A stretch of 64,000 bases of DNA from Hyphomonas sp. (lineage in GTDB: Bacteria; Pseudomonadota; Alphaproteobacteria; Caulobacterales; Hyphomonadaceae): positions 62,001-126,000 of the forward strand of contig WGNP01000007.1 in assembly GCA_016124495.1 (NCBI GenBank). The letters run 5' to 3'. Below, in pieces: positions 1 through 9,102 of the stretch (its first letter is position 1; each line of letters begins with the position of its first letter). The notes under the pieces are model-generated. The model worked only from the letters and a program-made list of their open reading frames with translations. It had not been told where the DNA came from and did not search any database. The position numbers were made by a program, and so were the translations under genes.

Positions 1-127
1 TCGCGAAGACGAGGTAGAGCGTGCCGATATCCTTGTGGTTGGTCGAGAAGAACCAGCGGGTCACGAAGCCGGGCTTGTGATCATGGGCGTCGTGGCTGTG
101 ATCGAGGGCGATTTCATCCATGGGCAT
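1..127 (-). CDS. coxA: Cytochrome c oxidase subunit I, N-terminal fragment
   Basis: Only the first 42 codons lie in the window; the rest runs off the left edge. The reverse-strand translation begins [15 protein letters not shown] and continues into [20 protein letters not shown], which is the conserved start of heme-copper oxidase subunit I before its first membrane helix. The subunit carries the heme a / heme a3-CuB centre of the aa3-type terminal oxidase in the inner membrane. It follows coxB by 24 bp on the same strand, the usual coxB-coxA order. A second in-frame ATG two codons in (119-121) could be the true start. Confidence 0.9.
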   Translation of the reverse strand, partial: MPMDEIALDHSHDAHDHKPGFVTRWFFSTNHKDIGTLYLVFA

Positions 128-151
128 CGGAAATTACTCTTCTTCGTGAAA

Positions 152-1117
152 TCAGTTGGTGGAAGCAAACTGGGTGTCGGTTTCGAGCGCCGCGACTTCG
201 CGCACCGAAGCGGCCGCCGCGTCGAAATCACCGGTCTTCATGATTTCAACCCAGCGATCAAACTGCGCCTGCGTGACGACGCGCACTTCGATCGGCATGA
301 AGGCATGGTCGATACCGCAGATCTCAGAACACTGGCCATAGTAGACGCCCGGTTCATCGACGAGGAACCAGCCTTCATTCAGGCGGCCCGGAATGGCATC
401 GGTCTTGATCGCGAATGCCGGCACGGCGAAAGCGTGGATCACATCAGCCGCAGCCGTGTAATAGCGGATGTAGCGGCCGGCCGGGATCACCATGGGATAG
501 TCTGTCGCGAGGTTGCGCGGGCCGGCATCGACGGGATCCGTCGGACGTCCCTTGTGCAGACCGTTCGACACGAACTCGAGAGCGCTTCCCGTTTCGTCCT
601 GGATATCCATGTAGGTATAGGTCCAGTTCCACTGGTTGCCCTGGATCTTCACGTTGACGAAGCCTTTCTCGGCAGCGTCCGGGAAATGGTTCTTGGTGTA
701 GGCGAGGTGCTCGGCCGTCTTGCCCTCGGCAAGCAGTGCCTTGGAGGTCGCCGCGATCTGGCCAAGGTTCGGCGTGACGTTCTGGTAGTACAGGTTCGGG
801 AACGACAGGCTGGCAATACCGACGAGGATCAGCGCCGGGACGACTGTCCAGATCACTTCGACCGTCGTGTTGTGGCTGAACTTGCGCGGCGTCTTGTTGG
901 CGGCCTTGCTGTAGCGGATCATCACCCAGACCAGCAGCACGGTCACCAGGGCGGTGATCAGCGTGATGATCCAGAGAAGGACATTGTGGAACTCATGCAC
1001 GCGTTCCGCAATGCGGGTCGCTGCGGGCTGGAAATTGAGCGCGCCATCTTCTGGCAGGGCGGCCCATGCCGGAGCGGCAAGCAGGCAGGCGGACAGGGCG
1101 GCAGTCAGGTGTCGCAC
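152..1117 (-). CDS. coxB: Cytochrome c oxidase subunit II (CuA subunit)
   Basis: 321 residues from a GTG start with GAGG nine bases upstream. An ATG at 1258 is also in frame but would add 47 residues unlike the family in front of the signal peptide. Residues 1-20 are a signal peptide ending in PAWA. Two membrane helices follow (about 45-67 and 88-108), then the periplasmic cupredoxin domain. The CuA ligands are visible: H228, C263, E265, C267, H271 and M274 (CSEICGIDH...M). The protein accepts electrons from cytochrome c and passes them to subunit I, encoded just downstream. Family assignment is secure; the start choice is inference. Confidence 0.95.
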   Translation of the reverse strand: MRHLTAALSACLLAAPAWAALPEDGALNFQPAATRIAERVHEFHNVLLWIITLITALVTVLLVWVMIRYSKAANKTPRKFSHNTTVEVIWTVVPALILVGIASLSFPNLYYQNVTPNLGQIAATSKALLAEGKTAEHLAYTKNHFPDAAEKGFVNVKIQGNQWNWTYTYMDIQDETGSALEFVSNGLHKGRPTDPVDAGPRNLATDYPMVIPAGRYIRYYTAAADVIHAFAVPAFAIKTDAIPGRLNEGWFLVDEPGVYYGQCSEICGIDHAFMPIEVRVVTQAQFDRWVEIMKTGDFDAAAASVREVAALETDTQFASTN

Positions 1118-1273
1118 GATATAAAACCTCGGTTCCGTTCGGATTCGGGCACTTCCTATACCAGCCTCGTCCTTTCCCCCAGTCCTTTCCACGCTCAAAA
1201 TTGTCGCAGCGCATCGCCGCACAGGCGAACTCATGCTACATGCAGTGCAACGAAACACTCAGGGAGAAGACCC

Positions 1274-1825
1274 ATGTTCCGCGCACTCATTCTGGCTGCC
1301 GCTGCCGCCACCCTCGCCCCGGTCGCCGGCGCCCAGGTCACCGTGATTGGCGGCGGCATTGCGCGTGATTGCTATGAGGCCGCCAAATTCAACCTCGGCC
1401 GGCCTGCGGACGCTGAAGCGCTGTGCACCCGCGCCATCCAGCTCGAAGCGCTGAATGTCCAGAACAAGGCCGCGACATTCACGAATCGCGGTGTGCTGCG
1501 CATGCGCCAGGGTAATTACGATGCCGCCCTTGCTGACTATGCCGCCGCCAAGAAGCTCAAGCCTGACACCGGCGCGACCTGGCTGAACGAAGGCGCCGCC
1601 TACATCTTCAAGAAGGACTTCAACTCCGCGCTGGTGTCGCTGGAGAAGGCCATCGAGCTGAACTCAGAAGATCTCTACGCCGCCTACTACAACCGCGCGA
1701 TCGCCCGGGAAAACACCGGCGATGTGCAGGGCGCCTACTATGACTTCGTCAAATCTAGGGAACTGAACCCCGGATTCGAAGCGACCGACCGGCAGCTGGC
1801 CCGGTTCAAGGTCACCACGAACTAA
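1274..1825 (+). CDS. Exported tetratricopeptide-repeat protein
   Basis: 183 residues. Residues 1-20 form a signal peptide (hydrophobic core, cut near VAGA/Q), so the protein is probably periplasmic. From about residue 70 there are three TPR-like helix pairs, with typical spacing of N-R-G-x-L, D-A-L-x-D-Y, and A-x-x-L-x-P. A GGAG-type ribosome site precedes the ATG. TPR domains are protein-interaction scaffolds, so no partner or reaction can be named. It is divergent from coxB with about 155 bp between them. Residues 20-70 do not match anything I recognise apart from a conserved-looking C-Y-E-A-A segment and an LCTRAI helix that may be a degenerate first repeat. Confidence 0.8.
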   Translation: MFRALILAAAAATLAPVAGAQVTVIGGGIARDCYEAAKFNLGRPADAEALCTRAIQLEALNVQNKAATFTNRGVLRMRQGNYDAALADYAAAKKLKPDTGATWLNEGAAYIFKKDFNSALVSLEKAIELNSEDLYAAYYNRAIARENTGDVQGAYYDFVKSRELNPGFEATDRQLARFKVTTN

Positions 1826-1910
1826 CCACGCCGTTAATATTTTATCCACACCTGCAACTTCCCGGGAGCCGCTGCGTTCAACTCCTGTGATTTCAACAGG
1901 AGTAAAGAGG

Positions 1911-2123
1911 ATGAAACTGGTTCTGCTGATGGCCGTGTCCGTCGCCCTGGCAGCGGCCGCCGGCTATTACGGCATGGCGCCGCAGATTGCCGGAGGCTTC
2001 AGGCTTCTCACCCTGGTGCTCGGCGCGCTCATGATCCTCGGCAGCATTGCCGGCGGGATACGGGTCTCCGGCCGGCGCCGCGCGCCACACCTTGCGCCCC
2101 GGGTGCGCCGTCACGCCGCCTGA
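1911..2123 (+). CDS. Small two-helix membrane protein, unknown function
   Basis: 70 residues. An AGGAGTAAAGAGG purine run sits directly before the ATG and decides this start over the in-frame ATG at 1887. Residues 3-22 are a hydrophobic helix or uncleaved signal, residues 33-53 a second helix with glycines (LGALMILGSIAGG), and the last 16 residues are strongly basic (RRRAPHLAPRVRRHAA), which would place the C-terminus in the cytoplasm. No family is recognised. It lies between the TPR gene and tldD on the same strand and could share a transcript with tldD, 52 bp downstream. Confidence 0.6.
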   Translation: MKLVLLMAVSVALAAAAGYYGMAPQIAGGFRLLTLVLGALMILGSIAGGIRVSGRRRAPHLAPRVRRHAA

Positions 2124-2175
2124 CGCCTGAACCTTCCGGCTTGCAGCGCGGCGCGGACGGCCACATGTTGCAAGG

Positions 2176-3579
2176 ATGACCGATACACCCCTGCCTTTCG
2201 ATGTGACCGATGCCCTGCCCCTGCTCGCCGACGCGGCCAGAGGCTCCGATGACGCAGATCTCTATATCGAGCGTTCACGCTCTGAGAGCTTCGTGTTCGA
2301 TGACGGCCGCCTGAAATCGGCCGCCTATGACACCGACCAGGGCTTTGGCCTGCGCGTCGTCGCAGGCGAAGCACAAGGCGCGGGCTACGCCTCGCAGCTC
2401 ACGCTCGAAGCGATCCGGCGCGCGGCGGGCACTGCGGCCCAGGCCAAGCGCGGCTATTCCGGCAAGCTCGCCGACGGCCCCCAGCCGACCAACCGCCGCC
2501 TCTATCCGCCCATCGATCCGACGCTGAACCCGGCCTTCACGGACAAGACGAGCCTGCTCGCCGAAATCGACGCCTTCGCCCGCGCCGCCGATCCACGCGT
2601 GGTTCAGGTGTCGGTGTCCCTTTCCGGCAGCCACACGGAAATCGATATCCTGCGGCCCGACGGCGCGCAGTTCCACGATGTGCGACCGCTGGTCCGGCTC
2701 AACGTCTCCGTCACGCTCGAAGAACACGGCCGCCGCGAATCGGCCGGCGCCGGCGCGGGTGGCCGCGCCGCTTACGACGAGTGGATCGAACCCTCGCGCT
2801 GGCAGGCCATGGTGCGCCGCGCGATCCAGAAAGCCGAAGTGAACCTGCAATCCATCCCAGCCCCCGCCGGCGAGATGGAAGTCGTGCTTGGCCCCGGCTG
2901 GCCGGCCGTGCTGCTGCACGAAGCGGTGGGACACGGCCTCGAAGGCGACTTCAACCGCAAGGGCACCAGCGTCTATGCCGGGCGCATCGGCGAACAGGTC
3001 GCCGCCAGGGGCGTGACGATCATTGACGACGGCTCTATCGACGCCCGCCGCGGCTCGCTCTCGTTTGACGATGAAGGCACGCCGACCCAGCGCACCGTGC
3101 TGATCGAGGACGGCATCCTGAAAGGCTACATGCAGGACCGGATGAACGCCCGCCTGATGGGCATGCAGCCGACCGGCAACGGCCGCCGCGAAAGCTACGA
3201 ATCCCAGACCATGCCGCGCATGACCAACACCGTGATGCTCGGCGGAAAAGATGATCCGAAGGACATCGTCGCCTCGATCAAGCGCGGCCTCTGGGCGGTC
3301 GATTTCGGCGGCGGCCAGGTCGACATCACGTCCGGCAACTTCGTCTTCCAGTGCACCGAGGCCTATCTCGTCGAGAACGGAAAGATCGTTGCGCCGGTGA
3401 AGAACGCCACCCTGATTGGCCACGGCCCGACGGCCCTCTCGGATGTCACCATGATTGGCAATGATTTCGCCATGGATGACGGCGTGGGCGTCTGCGGCAA
3501 GGCCGGACAATCCGTGCCGGTCGGTGTCGGCCAGCCGACGCTGAAAGTCGGCTCACTGACGGTCGGCGGCGCAGGCTGA
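2176..3579 (+). CDS. tldD: TldD-type metalloprotease (TldD/PmbA complex subunit)
   Basis: 467 residues, a normal TldD length. The zinc-binding motif HEAVGH is at residues 248-253, followed by GLEGDF, the diagnostic TldD signature; the partner PmbA/TldE lacks it. In the family, TldD and TldE form a heterodimer that degrades unfolded peptides inside a closed chamber and processes peptides such as microcin B17 precursor and CcdA. The C-terminal beta domain is intact up to the VGQPTLKVGSLTVGG end. The partner pmbA lies about 14 kb away on the opposite strand, so the two are not co-transcribed here. Confidence 0.93.
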   Translation: MTDTPLPFDVTDALPLLADAARGSDDADLYIERSRSESFVFDDGRLKSAAYDTDQGFGLRVVAGEAQGAGYASQLTLEAIRRAAGTAAQAKRGYSGKLADGPQPTNRRLYPPIDPTLNPAFTDKTSLLAEIDAFARAADPRVVQVSVSLSGSHTEIDILRPDGAQFHDVRPLVRLNVSVTLEEHGRRESAGAGAGGRAAYDEWIEPSRWQAMVRRAIQKAEVNLQSIPAPAGEMEVVLGPGWPAVLLHEAVGHGLEGDFNRKGTSVYAGRIGEQVAARGVTIIDDGSIDARRGSLSFDDEGTPTQRTVLIEDGILKGYMQDRMNARLMGMQPTGNGRRESYESQTMPRMTNTVMLGGKDDPKDIVASIKRGLWAVDFGGGQVDITSGNFVFQCTEAYLVENGKIVAPVKNATLIGHGPTALSDVTMIGNDFAMDDGVGVCGKAGQSVPVGVGQPTLKVGSLTVGGAG

Positions 3580-3618
3580 AGCGCCGCACCCGTCACTCGG
3601 GAAACGAAAAAGGGCGAC

Positions 3619-5373
3619 CTACACCATTTTCCCGTCGTCGGTCTTCATCCACTGCTTGATGAACGGGGAAACCAGCAACATCACGACGGCGATACCGATG
3701 CCGAGCAAGCCCACGGAACTGTAGACATCGACATACGTCGCCTTGGCTGCGGCAACATCTGTCAGCTGGCCACTGATCGTTTCAGACCCTGTCCGCTTCG
3801 CGATGATACCAGCCAGGAAGTTCGACAGGCCGGAGTAAAGGAACCAGGCCCCCATCGTCATGCCTACGACCTGAGGCGGCGCCAGCTTGGTGACGGCTGA
3901 CAATCCCACGGGCGAGACCAGCAGCTCGGACATCGTGTGAATCCAGTAAATGAGGAAAATGAACAGGACCGGTGTCATGGCTGCAGGTCCGACCGTCTTG
4001 ATGCCCGCGACGAGCGCAAGGAACCCGAGGCCGGCCCCCAGAACGCCGAGGGCAAACTTGACGGGAGTCGATGGCTCCCAGTTGCGTTTGGCAAGCCAGA
4101 TCCAGAGCCATGCAATCAGCGGGGCAAACAGAAAGATGAAACCCGCGTTCAGCGACTGGAAAACGGGCGCCGGAACCGACCAGCCAAACAGGTTGCGGTC
4201 GACAAGACGATCCGTGAACAGATTGAGTGAAGATCCAGCCTGCTCGAAAAGAGCCCAGAACGGGATCTGCGCCAGCACGAAGTAGATCGCAGCGAACATC
4301 CGGTTTCGCTCGCGGCCCTTGAGCCTGAGGAAGGCATACCCGACGAGGACCGCGAACATCAGGATGCCGATTGGCCCCAGAATGCCGCCGACCAGTTCTT
4401 CGTTCATCACAAGGAACATCGACAGCGCGATCATCACGACGCCCGAAAGATAGCAGGCCATCTCGATATTGATCGGGCCCAGGAATGATTTCTTCAGCAC
4501 CGCCTCGTCTGGCGGATCGGCCTTTCCATCGAGGAATTTTTGCCCCCAGAGGAATACGATCAGGCCGAGCAGCATGCCGACGCCTGCGAGGCCGAAGCCC
4601 CAGGCCCAGCCATAGACGATCCCGAGAATGCCGCAGGTGATCGATGACAGGAACGAGCCGAGGTTGATGCCCATGTAGAAGAGCGTGAAACCGGAATCCC
4701 GGCGCGGATCTCCGATCGGATAGAGCGCCCCCACGATGGTAGAGATATTCGCCTTGAGGAAGCCGACGCCTGCGATGATCAGTGCAAGGGACAAGAACAG
4801 AATGTTCTTGAACAGCTCTTCAGTCACAATTTTCGTATCATACGACGCCCGGTCGATACGCTCCGGCAAGCCCATCAGCGCCGGATCTTCTATAACAAGT
4901 TCATTCGTGGCCGAATCGAAACTGAATGCCGAAACCTTGTCGCCTTGAACGATGATGGGGTTGCCGTCGCCTCCACGCCCGTCAAGTGTCAGCTGATACT
5001 CGGCGCCGTTGATGGTCGCGATTTCCTTTGAGCCCGATCCTTCAAACGCCATGCCGAAATGCCCGAGGACAAGCAGGATCGCGCCGTAGATGACCGCCTT
5101 GCGCTGGCCAAGATACTTGTCCGCCAGCGTACCGCCGATGATCGTCATCACGTAAACCAGCGCGCCGTATGCGCCGTATATCAACGCCGACTTCTCATCC
5201 GAGAACAGGAAGTGCTGGGTGAGATAGATGATGAGGAGGCCGCGCATCCCGTAAAAGGAAAAGCGCTCCCACATCTCCGCGAAGAAGAGAATGGCGAGCC
5301 CTTTCGGATGGCCGAAAAATGACGTGTCTTGCGCGCCCGTGGCGGCGCCGTTTGCCGATGCAGACTCTGACAA
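3619..5373 (-). CDS. Proton-dependent oligopeptide (POT/PTR2) transporter
   Basis: 584 residues from a TTG start with AGGGG upstream. This start gives SESASANGAATGAQDTSFFG, a family-like beginning; an ATG at 5430 would add 19 residues with no clear ribosome site. About 12-14 membrane helices are seen. The POT signatures are the E-x-x-E-R-F-x-x-Y-like WERFSFYGMR near residue 37 and FYMGINLGS in the middle. POT carriers import di- and tripeptides with protons. Unusual is a hydrophilic, beta-rich insertion of about 75 residues (roughly 103-178) between early helices, presumably an extracytoplasmic domain. It ends 39 bp from convergent tldD. Confidence 0.88.
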   Translation of the reverse strand: MSESASANGAATGAQDTSFFGHPKGLAILFFAEMWERFSFYGMRGLLIIYLTQHFLFSDEKSALIYGAYGALVYVMTIIGGTLADKYLGQRKAVIYGAILLVLGHFGMAFEGSGSKEIATINGAEYQLTLDGRGGDGNPIIVQGDKVSAFSFDSATNELVIEDPALMGLPERIDRASYDTKIVTEELFKNILFLSLALIIAGVGFLKANISTIVGALYPIGDPRRDSGFTLFYMGINLGSFLSSITCGILGIVYGWAWGFGLAGVGMLLGLIVFLWGQKFLDGKADPPDEAVLKKSFLGPINIEMACYLSGVVMIALSMFLVMNEELVGGILGPIGILMFAVLVGYAFLRLKGRERNRMFAAIYFVLAQIPFWALFEQAGSSLNLFTDRLVDRNLFGWSVPAPVFQSLNAGFIFLFAPLIAWLWIWLAKRNWEPSTPVKFALGVLGAGLGFLALVAGIKTVGPAAMTPVLFIFLIYWIHTMSELLVSPVGLSAVTKLAPPQVVGMTMGAWFLYSGLSNFLAGIIAKRTGSETISGQLTDVAAAKATYVDVYSSVGLLGIGIAVVMLLVSPFIKQWMKTDDGKMV

Positions 5374-5547
5374 AGCCCTAACCCCTGATCTACAGCGCCC
5401 CGGCGCCAGTTGTGCCGGAAGTTTGATCATGCCCCGGCGGAGGGCTCAAGGCGGTTTCTGCCGTTGGGCAGAATGCACCTCACGCGCAAAAACACGCTAC
5501 GCGTCCATACGGCGGGTTGTGGACGGTTCATGGACCGGAAAACGGGC

Positions 5548-6927
5548 TCAGTACGCCTCTTCGGCGAACACCTTCGTCAGGTCTTTTTTCCACGGGCCGT
5601 GATAGCGCTGGAGGAGGCGTTCGGCCGGCGTGATGCCCGACGCGGCGATCTCGTCGAGACCGGAGAGGAAGCCGGATTCGTCGTCGCCCGCAGCAGACAG
5701 CTTGCCCCGGTCGCGAAGGCCGGCGCGGCTGATCGACAGCACCTCTATGGCAAGATCCTGCATGGGTCGCCCGCCCGGGATCGGCGTGCGAAGGCCCAGG
5801 GTGCGAACGCCCTGGCGCATCACTTCCCGTTCCGGCGCCGTCCAGTGCTTCACGAGATCCCAGGCCGCATCAAGCGAGGACTGCGAGTAAAGGATGCCGG
5901 TCCAGAAGGCAGAGAAGGCGCAGAGCCGGTCCCACGGGCCGGCGTCCGAGCCGCGCATTTCGAGGAAGCGTTTCAGGCGCACTTCCGGGAAGATGGTGGA
6001 GAGGTGGTCGACAAAATCGTCCATCGCGGGCCGCTCGCCCGGCAGGATCGCCAGCTTGCCATCCATGAAGTCGCGAAAACTGAGCCCGCTCGCGTCGAGA
6101 TACTGCCCGCCCCGGCGCACGAAATACATCGGCACATCCAGTGCATAGTCGACGTATTGCTCGAAGCCGAAGCCCTGCTCGAAGGCGAAAGGCAGCATGC
6201 CCGAGCGGTCGGGGTCTGTATCGGTCCAGATCTGCGAGCGGTACGAGAGGAAGCCGTTGGGCCGCCCGTCGATGAAAGGCGAGTTGGCAAACAGCGCCGT
6301 GCCCAATGGCTGCAGCGCCAGCGACACGCGCATTTTCTGCACCATGTCCGCCTCGGACGAGAAATCGAGGTTTGCCTGTACCGTGCAGGTGCGGAACATC
6401 ATCTGCCGCCCAAGGCGCCCGACCTTGTCCATGTAGGCGGTCATGATCCTGTAGCGGCCCTTGGGCATCACGGGCGTCTCGGCGAGGCTCCAGATCGGGC
6501 TGGCGCCGAGGCCGAGGAAGCCGATGCCAAGGGGTTCGGCCAGGACGCGCACTTCGGTCAGGTGCTGGCCGACCTCGATGCAGGTCTCGTGGATCGACTC
6601 CAGCGGCGCGCCGGACAGCTCGAACTGCCCGCCCGGCTCAAGGCTGACGCTGGCGCCGTTTTTCTTGAGGCCGATCAGGTGGCCGCCCTCGATGATCGGC
6701 TCCCAGCCAAACCGGTCCCGCAGCCCCTCCAGCATGGCCCTGACGGAGGCCTTACCCTCATAGGGCAGAGGCTTCAGGCCGTCCCAGAGGAAGCCGAACT
6801 TCTCGTGCTCGGTGCCGATGCGCCAGGCTGTCTTCGGCTTGTTGCCGCCTTCCAGGTACTCAACCAGCTCGGTCTTACCGCTGATCCGGGGCGAGGCTTC
6901 GTCGATGTCGCTGGTTGGCGTCGTCAC
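5548..6927 (-). CDS. gshA: Glutamate-cysteine ligase, plant-type
   Basis: 459 residues from a GTG start with GGAGG eight bases upstream. The enzyme joins glutamate and cysteine with ATP, the first step of glutathione synthesis in the cytoplasm. The sequence has the plant/alphaproteobacterial GCS2-like layout: WRIGTEHEKFGF near residue 37, the substrate-loop region GGQFELSGAPLESIHETC, and RTCTVQANLDF. This type is found in alphaproteobacteria and plants rather than the enterobacterial GshA type. It is divergent from the TerC gene. No glutathione synthase gene (gshB) is in the window. A GST (25 kb) and GFA protein (56 kb) would use the product. Confidence 0.93.
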   Translation of the reverse strand: MTTPTSDIDEASPRISGKTELVEYLEGGNKPKTAWRIGTEHEKFGFLWDGLKPLPYEGKASVRAMLEGLRDRFGWEPIIEGGHLIGLKKNGASVSLEPGGQFELSGAPLESIHETCIEVGQHLTEVRVLAEPLGIGFLGLGASPIWSLAETPVMPKGRYRIMTAYMDKVGRLGRQMMFRTCTVQANLDFSSEADMVQKMRVSLALQPLGTALFANSPFIDGRPNGFLSYRSQIWTDTDPDRSGMLPFAFEQGFGFEQYVDYALDVPMYFVRRGGQYLDASGLSFRDFMDGKLAILPGERPAMDDFVDHLSTIFPEVRLKRFLEMRGSDAGPWDRLCAFSAFWTGILYSQSSLDAAWDLVKHWTAPEREVMRQGVRTLGLRTPIPGGRPMQDLAIEVLSISRAGLRDRGKLSAAGDDESGFLSGLDEIAASGITPAERLLQRYHGPWKKDLTKVFAEEAY

Positions 6928-7162
6928 CGTTGGGCCTCCGGGCTCTATTCGTATCCCGCGTGGAGATAAGGCCGAAATGTGGCAACGCCAATGCCCCGTT
7001 CAAAGTAAACCACGCAGTTTGCCAAGAACGAGACGTCAGGGGGCTTGAACAATCCGGAGGCCTGCCTACCTCCGGGCGATCCTGGCCGGGCCCCTCTGGT
7101 CGCGCGATTTGATGCGCGGCGATGTCGGCGGATGTCTCTATTGGCAACAGATGGGAGCCCCG

Positions 7163-8218
7163 ATGGAATACCTCAGCAGTATAATCATGTCCGAATTCCT
7201 GGGCCAGGCGGTCTGGATCTGGCTGGCCTTCCTGGCCGCCGTCGTCGCACTGCTGGCATTTGACCTCGGTGTCGTTAACCGGAACGATCACGAGATCGGC
7301 GTGGCGGAGTCGCTGCGCCTCTCGGCCTTCTACATCATCATCGGCCTGAGCTTCTCGGCCGTTATCTGGCATCTCTACAACAACGACTCTCCGACGGCCT
7401 CGATCGACTCCCAGCTACTGGCCGTCACCGGCCCTGAGCGGGCCTGGACGGCTGTACAGCTTTATCTGACCGGCTTCGCGGTCGAAAAGACACTCGCGCT
7501 CGACAACGTCTTCGTCATCTCGATGGTCTTCGCCTATCTCGCGATCCCGAGAAAATACCAGCACCGCGTGCTCTTCTGGGGCATCATCGGCGTCATCGTC
7601 CTGCGCGCGATCATGATTGGCCTCGGCGCGACGCTCGTCAGCCAGTTCTCCTGGACCCTCTATATCTTCGCCGCCTTCCTTATCTTCACGGGCGTGATGA
7701 TGTGGCGCAAGGGCTCCGACGAGGAGGACATGAGCCAGAACCGCATTCTGCTGTGGCTGAAGCGGCGGATGAACGTCACACCGCAACTGCACGGAAACAA
7801 GTTCCGCGTGCGCCTGCCCGACCCGCACACAGGCAAGCTGCGGACGTTCGGCACACCGCTCCTGCTGGCCCTGATTTTCGTAGAGATCGTGGATCTCGTT
7901 TTTGCGATCGACAGCGTGCCGGCCATCTTTGCGATCACGTCGGACGCCTACATCGTCTACACGTCGAACATCTTTGCGATCCTGGGATTGCGTGCCCTGT
8001 TCTTTGCGCTTGCGGCAATGGTTGAGCGGTTCAGGTACCTGAAATATGCACTGGCGCTCACGCTGATCTTCATCGGCTCGAAGATTTTCCTCGGCGATTT
8101 CTTCCCTGGCGGGAAATTCCCGTCGGAATGGAGCCTTGGAATTACGCTTGGCCTGATTGCATCGGGCATCGTGTATTCGCTCTGGAAAACGAGAGGTCAC
8201 CAGGGCGCCGGCGCTTAG
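7163..8218 (+). CDS. TerC/Alx family integral membrane protein
   Basis: 351 residues, about eight to nine membrane helices. The start is placed at the ATG preceded by GGGAG; ATG codons at 7109 and 7151 are also in frame. Family marks are DLGVVNRNDHEIG after helix 1 and FVEIVDLVFAIDSVPAIFA in the middle, with acidic residues inside helices that bind metal ions. The length and order match the Alx/TerC proteins that export manganese or protect against metal and tellurite stress. The substrate here cannot be read from sequence. It is divergent from gshA and convergent with rsmE, separated by 25 bp. Confidence 0.88.
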   Translation: MEYLSSIIMSEFLGQAVWIWLAFLAAVVALLAFDLGVVNRNDHEIGVAESLRLSAFYIIIGLSFSAVIWHLYNNDSPTASIDSQLLAVTGPERAWTAVQLYLTGFAVEKTLALDNVFVISMVFAYLAIPRKYQHRVLFWGIIGVIVLRAIMIGLGATLVSQFSWTLYIFAAFLIFTGVMMWRKGSDEEDMSQNRILLWLKRRMNVTPQLHGNKFRVRLPDPHTGKLRTFGTPLLLALIFVEIVDLVFAIDSVPAIFAITSDAYIVYTSNIFAILGLRALFFALAAMVERFRYLKYALALTLIFIGSKIFLGDFFPGGKFPSEWSLGITLGLIASGIVYSLWKTRGHQGAGA

Positions 8219-8243
8219 CAGTCGCTTCGCTGCCGGCGCGCCG

Positions 8244-9011
8244 TCAGCCCCAGTCCCCGCACATCGCCTGCCAGAGCGCCATAGCCGCCACGGCGGCGGT
8301 TTCCGCCCTCAGGATCCGGGGACCAAGGCTGACGGGGTGGACGCCCGGCCGGCTTCTGAGGAAGGCGCGTTCTTCAGGGGTAAAGCCGCCTTCCGGGCCT
8401 GTCAGGAGGGCGCCATCCCGGCCCTTCAGCCCCTCCAGCACGGCGCGCATCGGCCTGGCCCGGCCGGCTTCGCCGCCCCGGGGAGCGCCCGCCTCGTCGC
8501 CGGCTTCGTCGCAGAAGATCACGGCGGTGCCGGGCGGCAGCGCGGCCAGGGCTGCGTCCAGAGTCGCCAGGTCCGCGATCTCCGGCAGGTCCAGCCGCTC
8601 GGTCTGCTCGGCCGCCTCGAGGGCGATCTTGCGGAACCGGTCGAGCCGCACCGAGCGGGTCTGCGTGCGCCGGGTCAGGACCGGCACGATCCGAACGGCG
8701 CCGAGTTCGGTGGCCTTCTCCACGATCAGGTCGGTCTGATCCTTCTTCACCGGCGCGAAGAAAAGGGTGAGCGCGGGCGTGGCCGGCGGCGGCTGTACGC
8801 GCAGCTGCGAGACCGGCGTGACAGCCGCTTGCCTGCCCGCCGCAGAGAGGGCCGCGTTCCATTCCCCATCCCGCCCGTTGAACAGGCGCACCTGGCTGCC
8901 TGCCCCAAGGCGGAGCACGCGCAGCAGGTAGTTCGATTGTTGATCGTCCAGCGAGGCGGCGCGCCCGGTAGAAAGATCAGCAGAAACAAAGAGGCGCGGC
9001 GTTGTCGGCAT
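8244..9011 (-). CDS. rsmE: 16S rRNA (uracil-1498-N3)-methyltransferase
   Basis: 255 residues. RsmE methylates N3 of U1498 in 16S rRNA using S-adenosylmethionine and is a SPOUT-class enzyme with a C-terminal trefoil knot. Seen here are the N-terminal PUA-like part (LRVLRLGAGSQVRLFNGRDGEW) and the knot motifs: ELGAVRIVPVLTRR in the middle, LLTGPEGGFTPEE near residue 205, and SLGPRILRAETAA close to the end. All are intact and length is typical. It is divergent from ubiA, with about 90 bp between the starts. Confidence 0.93.
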   Translation of the reverse strand: MPTTPRLFVSADLSTGRAASLDDQQSNYLLRVLRLGAGSQVRLFNGRDGEWNAALSAAGRQAAVTPVSQLRVQPPPATPALTLFFAPVKKDQTDLIVEKATELGAVRIVPVLTRRTQTRSVRLDRFRKIALEAAEQTERLDLPEIADLATLDAALAALPPGTAVIFCDEAGDEAGAPRGGEAGRARPMRAVLEGLKGRDGALLTGPEGGFTPEERAFLRSRPGVHPVSLGPRILRAETAAVAAMALWQAMCGDWG

Positions 9012-9102
9012 GGCGGGCGGTATAGGCCGTTTCGGCCGCCCATGTCAGGTGTGGTTTTCGCATCACGCTTTGTGGTTTTGAAAGCACAACCGGTGCGAGA
9101 AG

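Noticed and set aside
35-1273. Long plus-strand frame ahead of the TPR gene (596 codons in total)
   Set aside because: It is the antisense of coxB. Only the part from 1274, with signal peptide and TPR repeats, is protein-like.
2275-3510. Long open frame antisense to tldD
   Set aside because: High GC leaves antisense frames open; the translation is H/D/A/G-rich without any domain, while the plus frame holds HEAVGH.
5410-6969. 519-codon plus-strand frame over gshA
   Set aside because: Antisense of a well-conserved enzyme; no family features.
8205-8260. GC-rich inverted repeat between terC-like and rsmE
   Set aside because: Stem around GCCGGC exists but no T-run on either strand, and it overlaps the terC-like 3' end; not a clear terminator.
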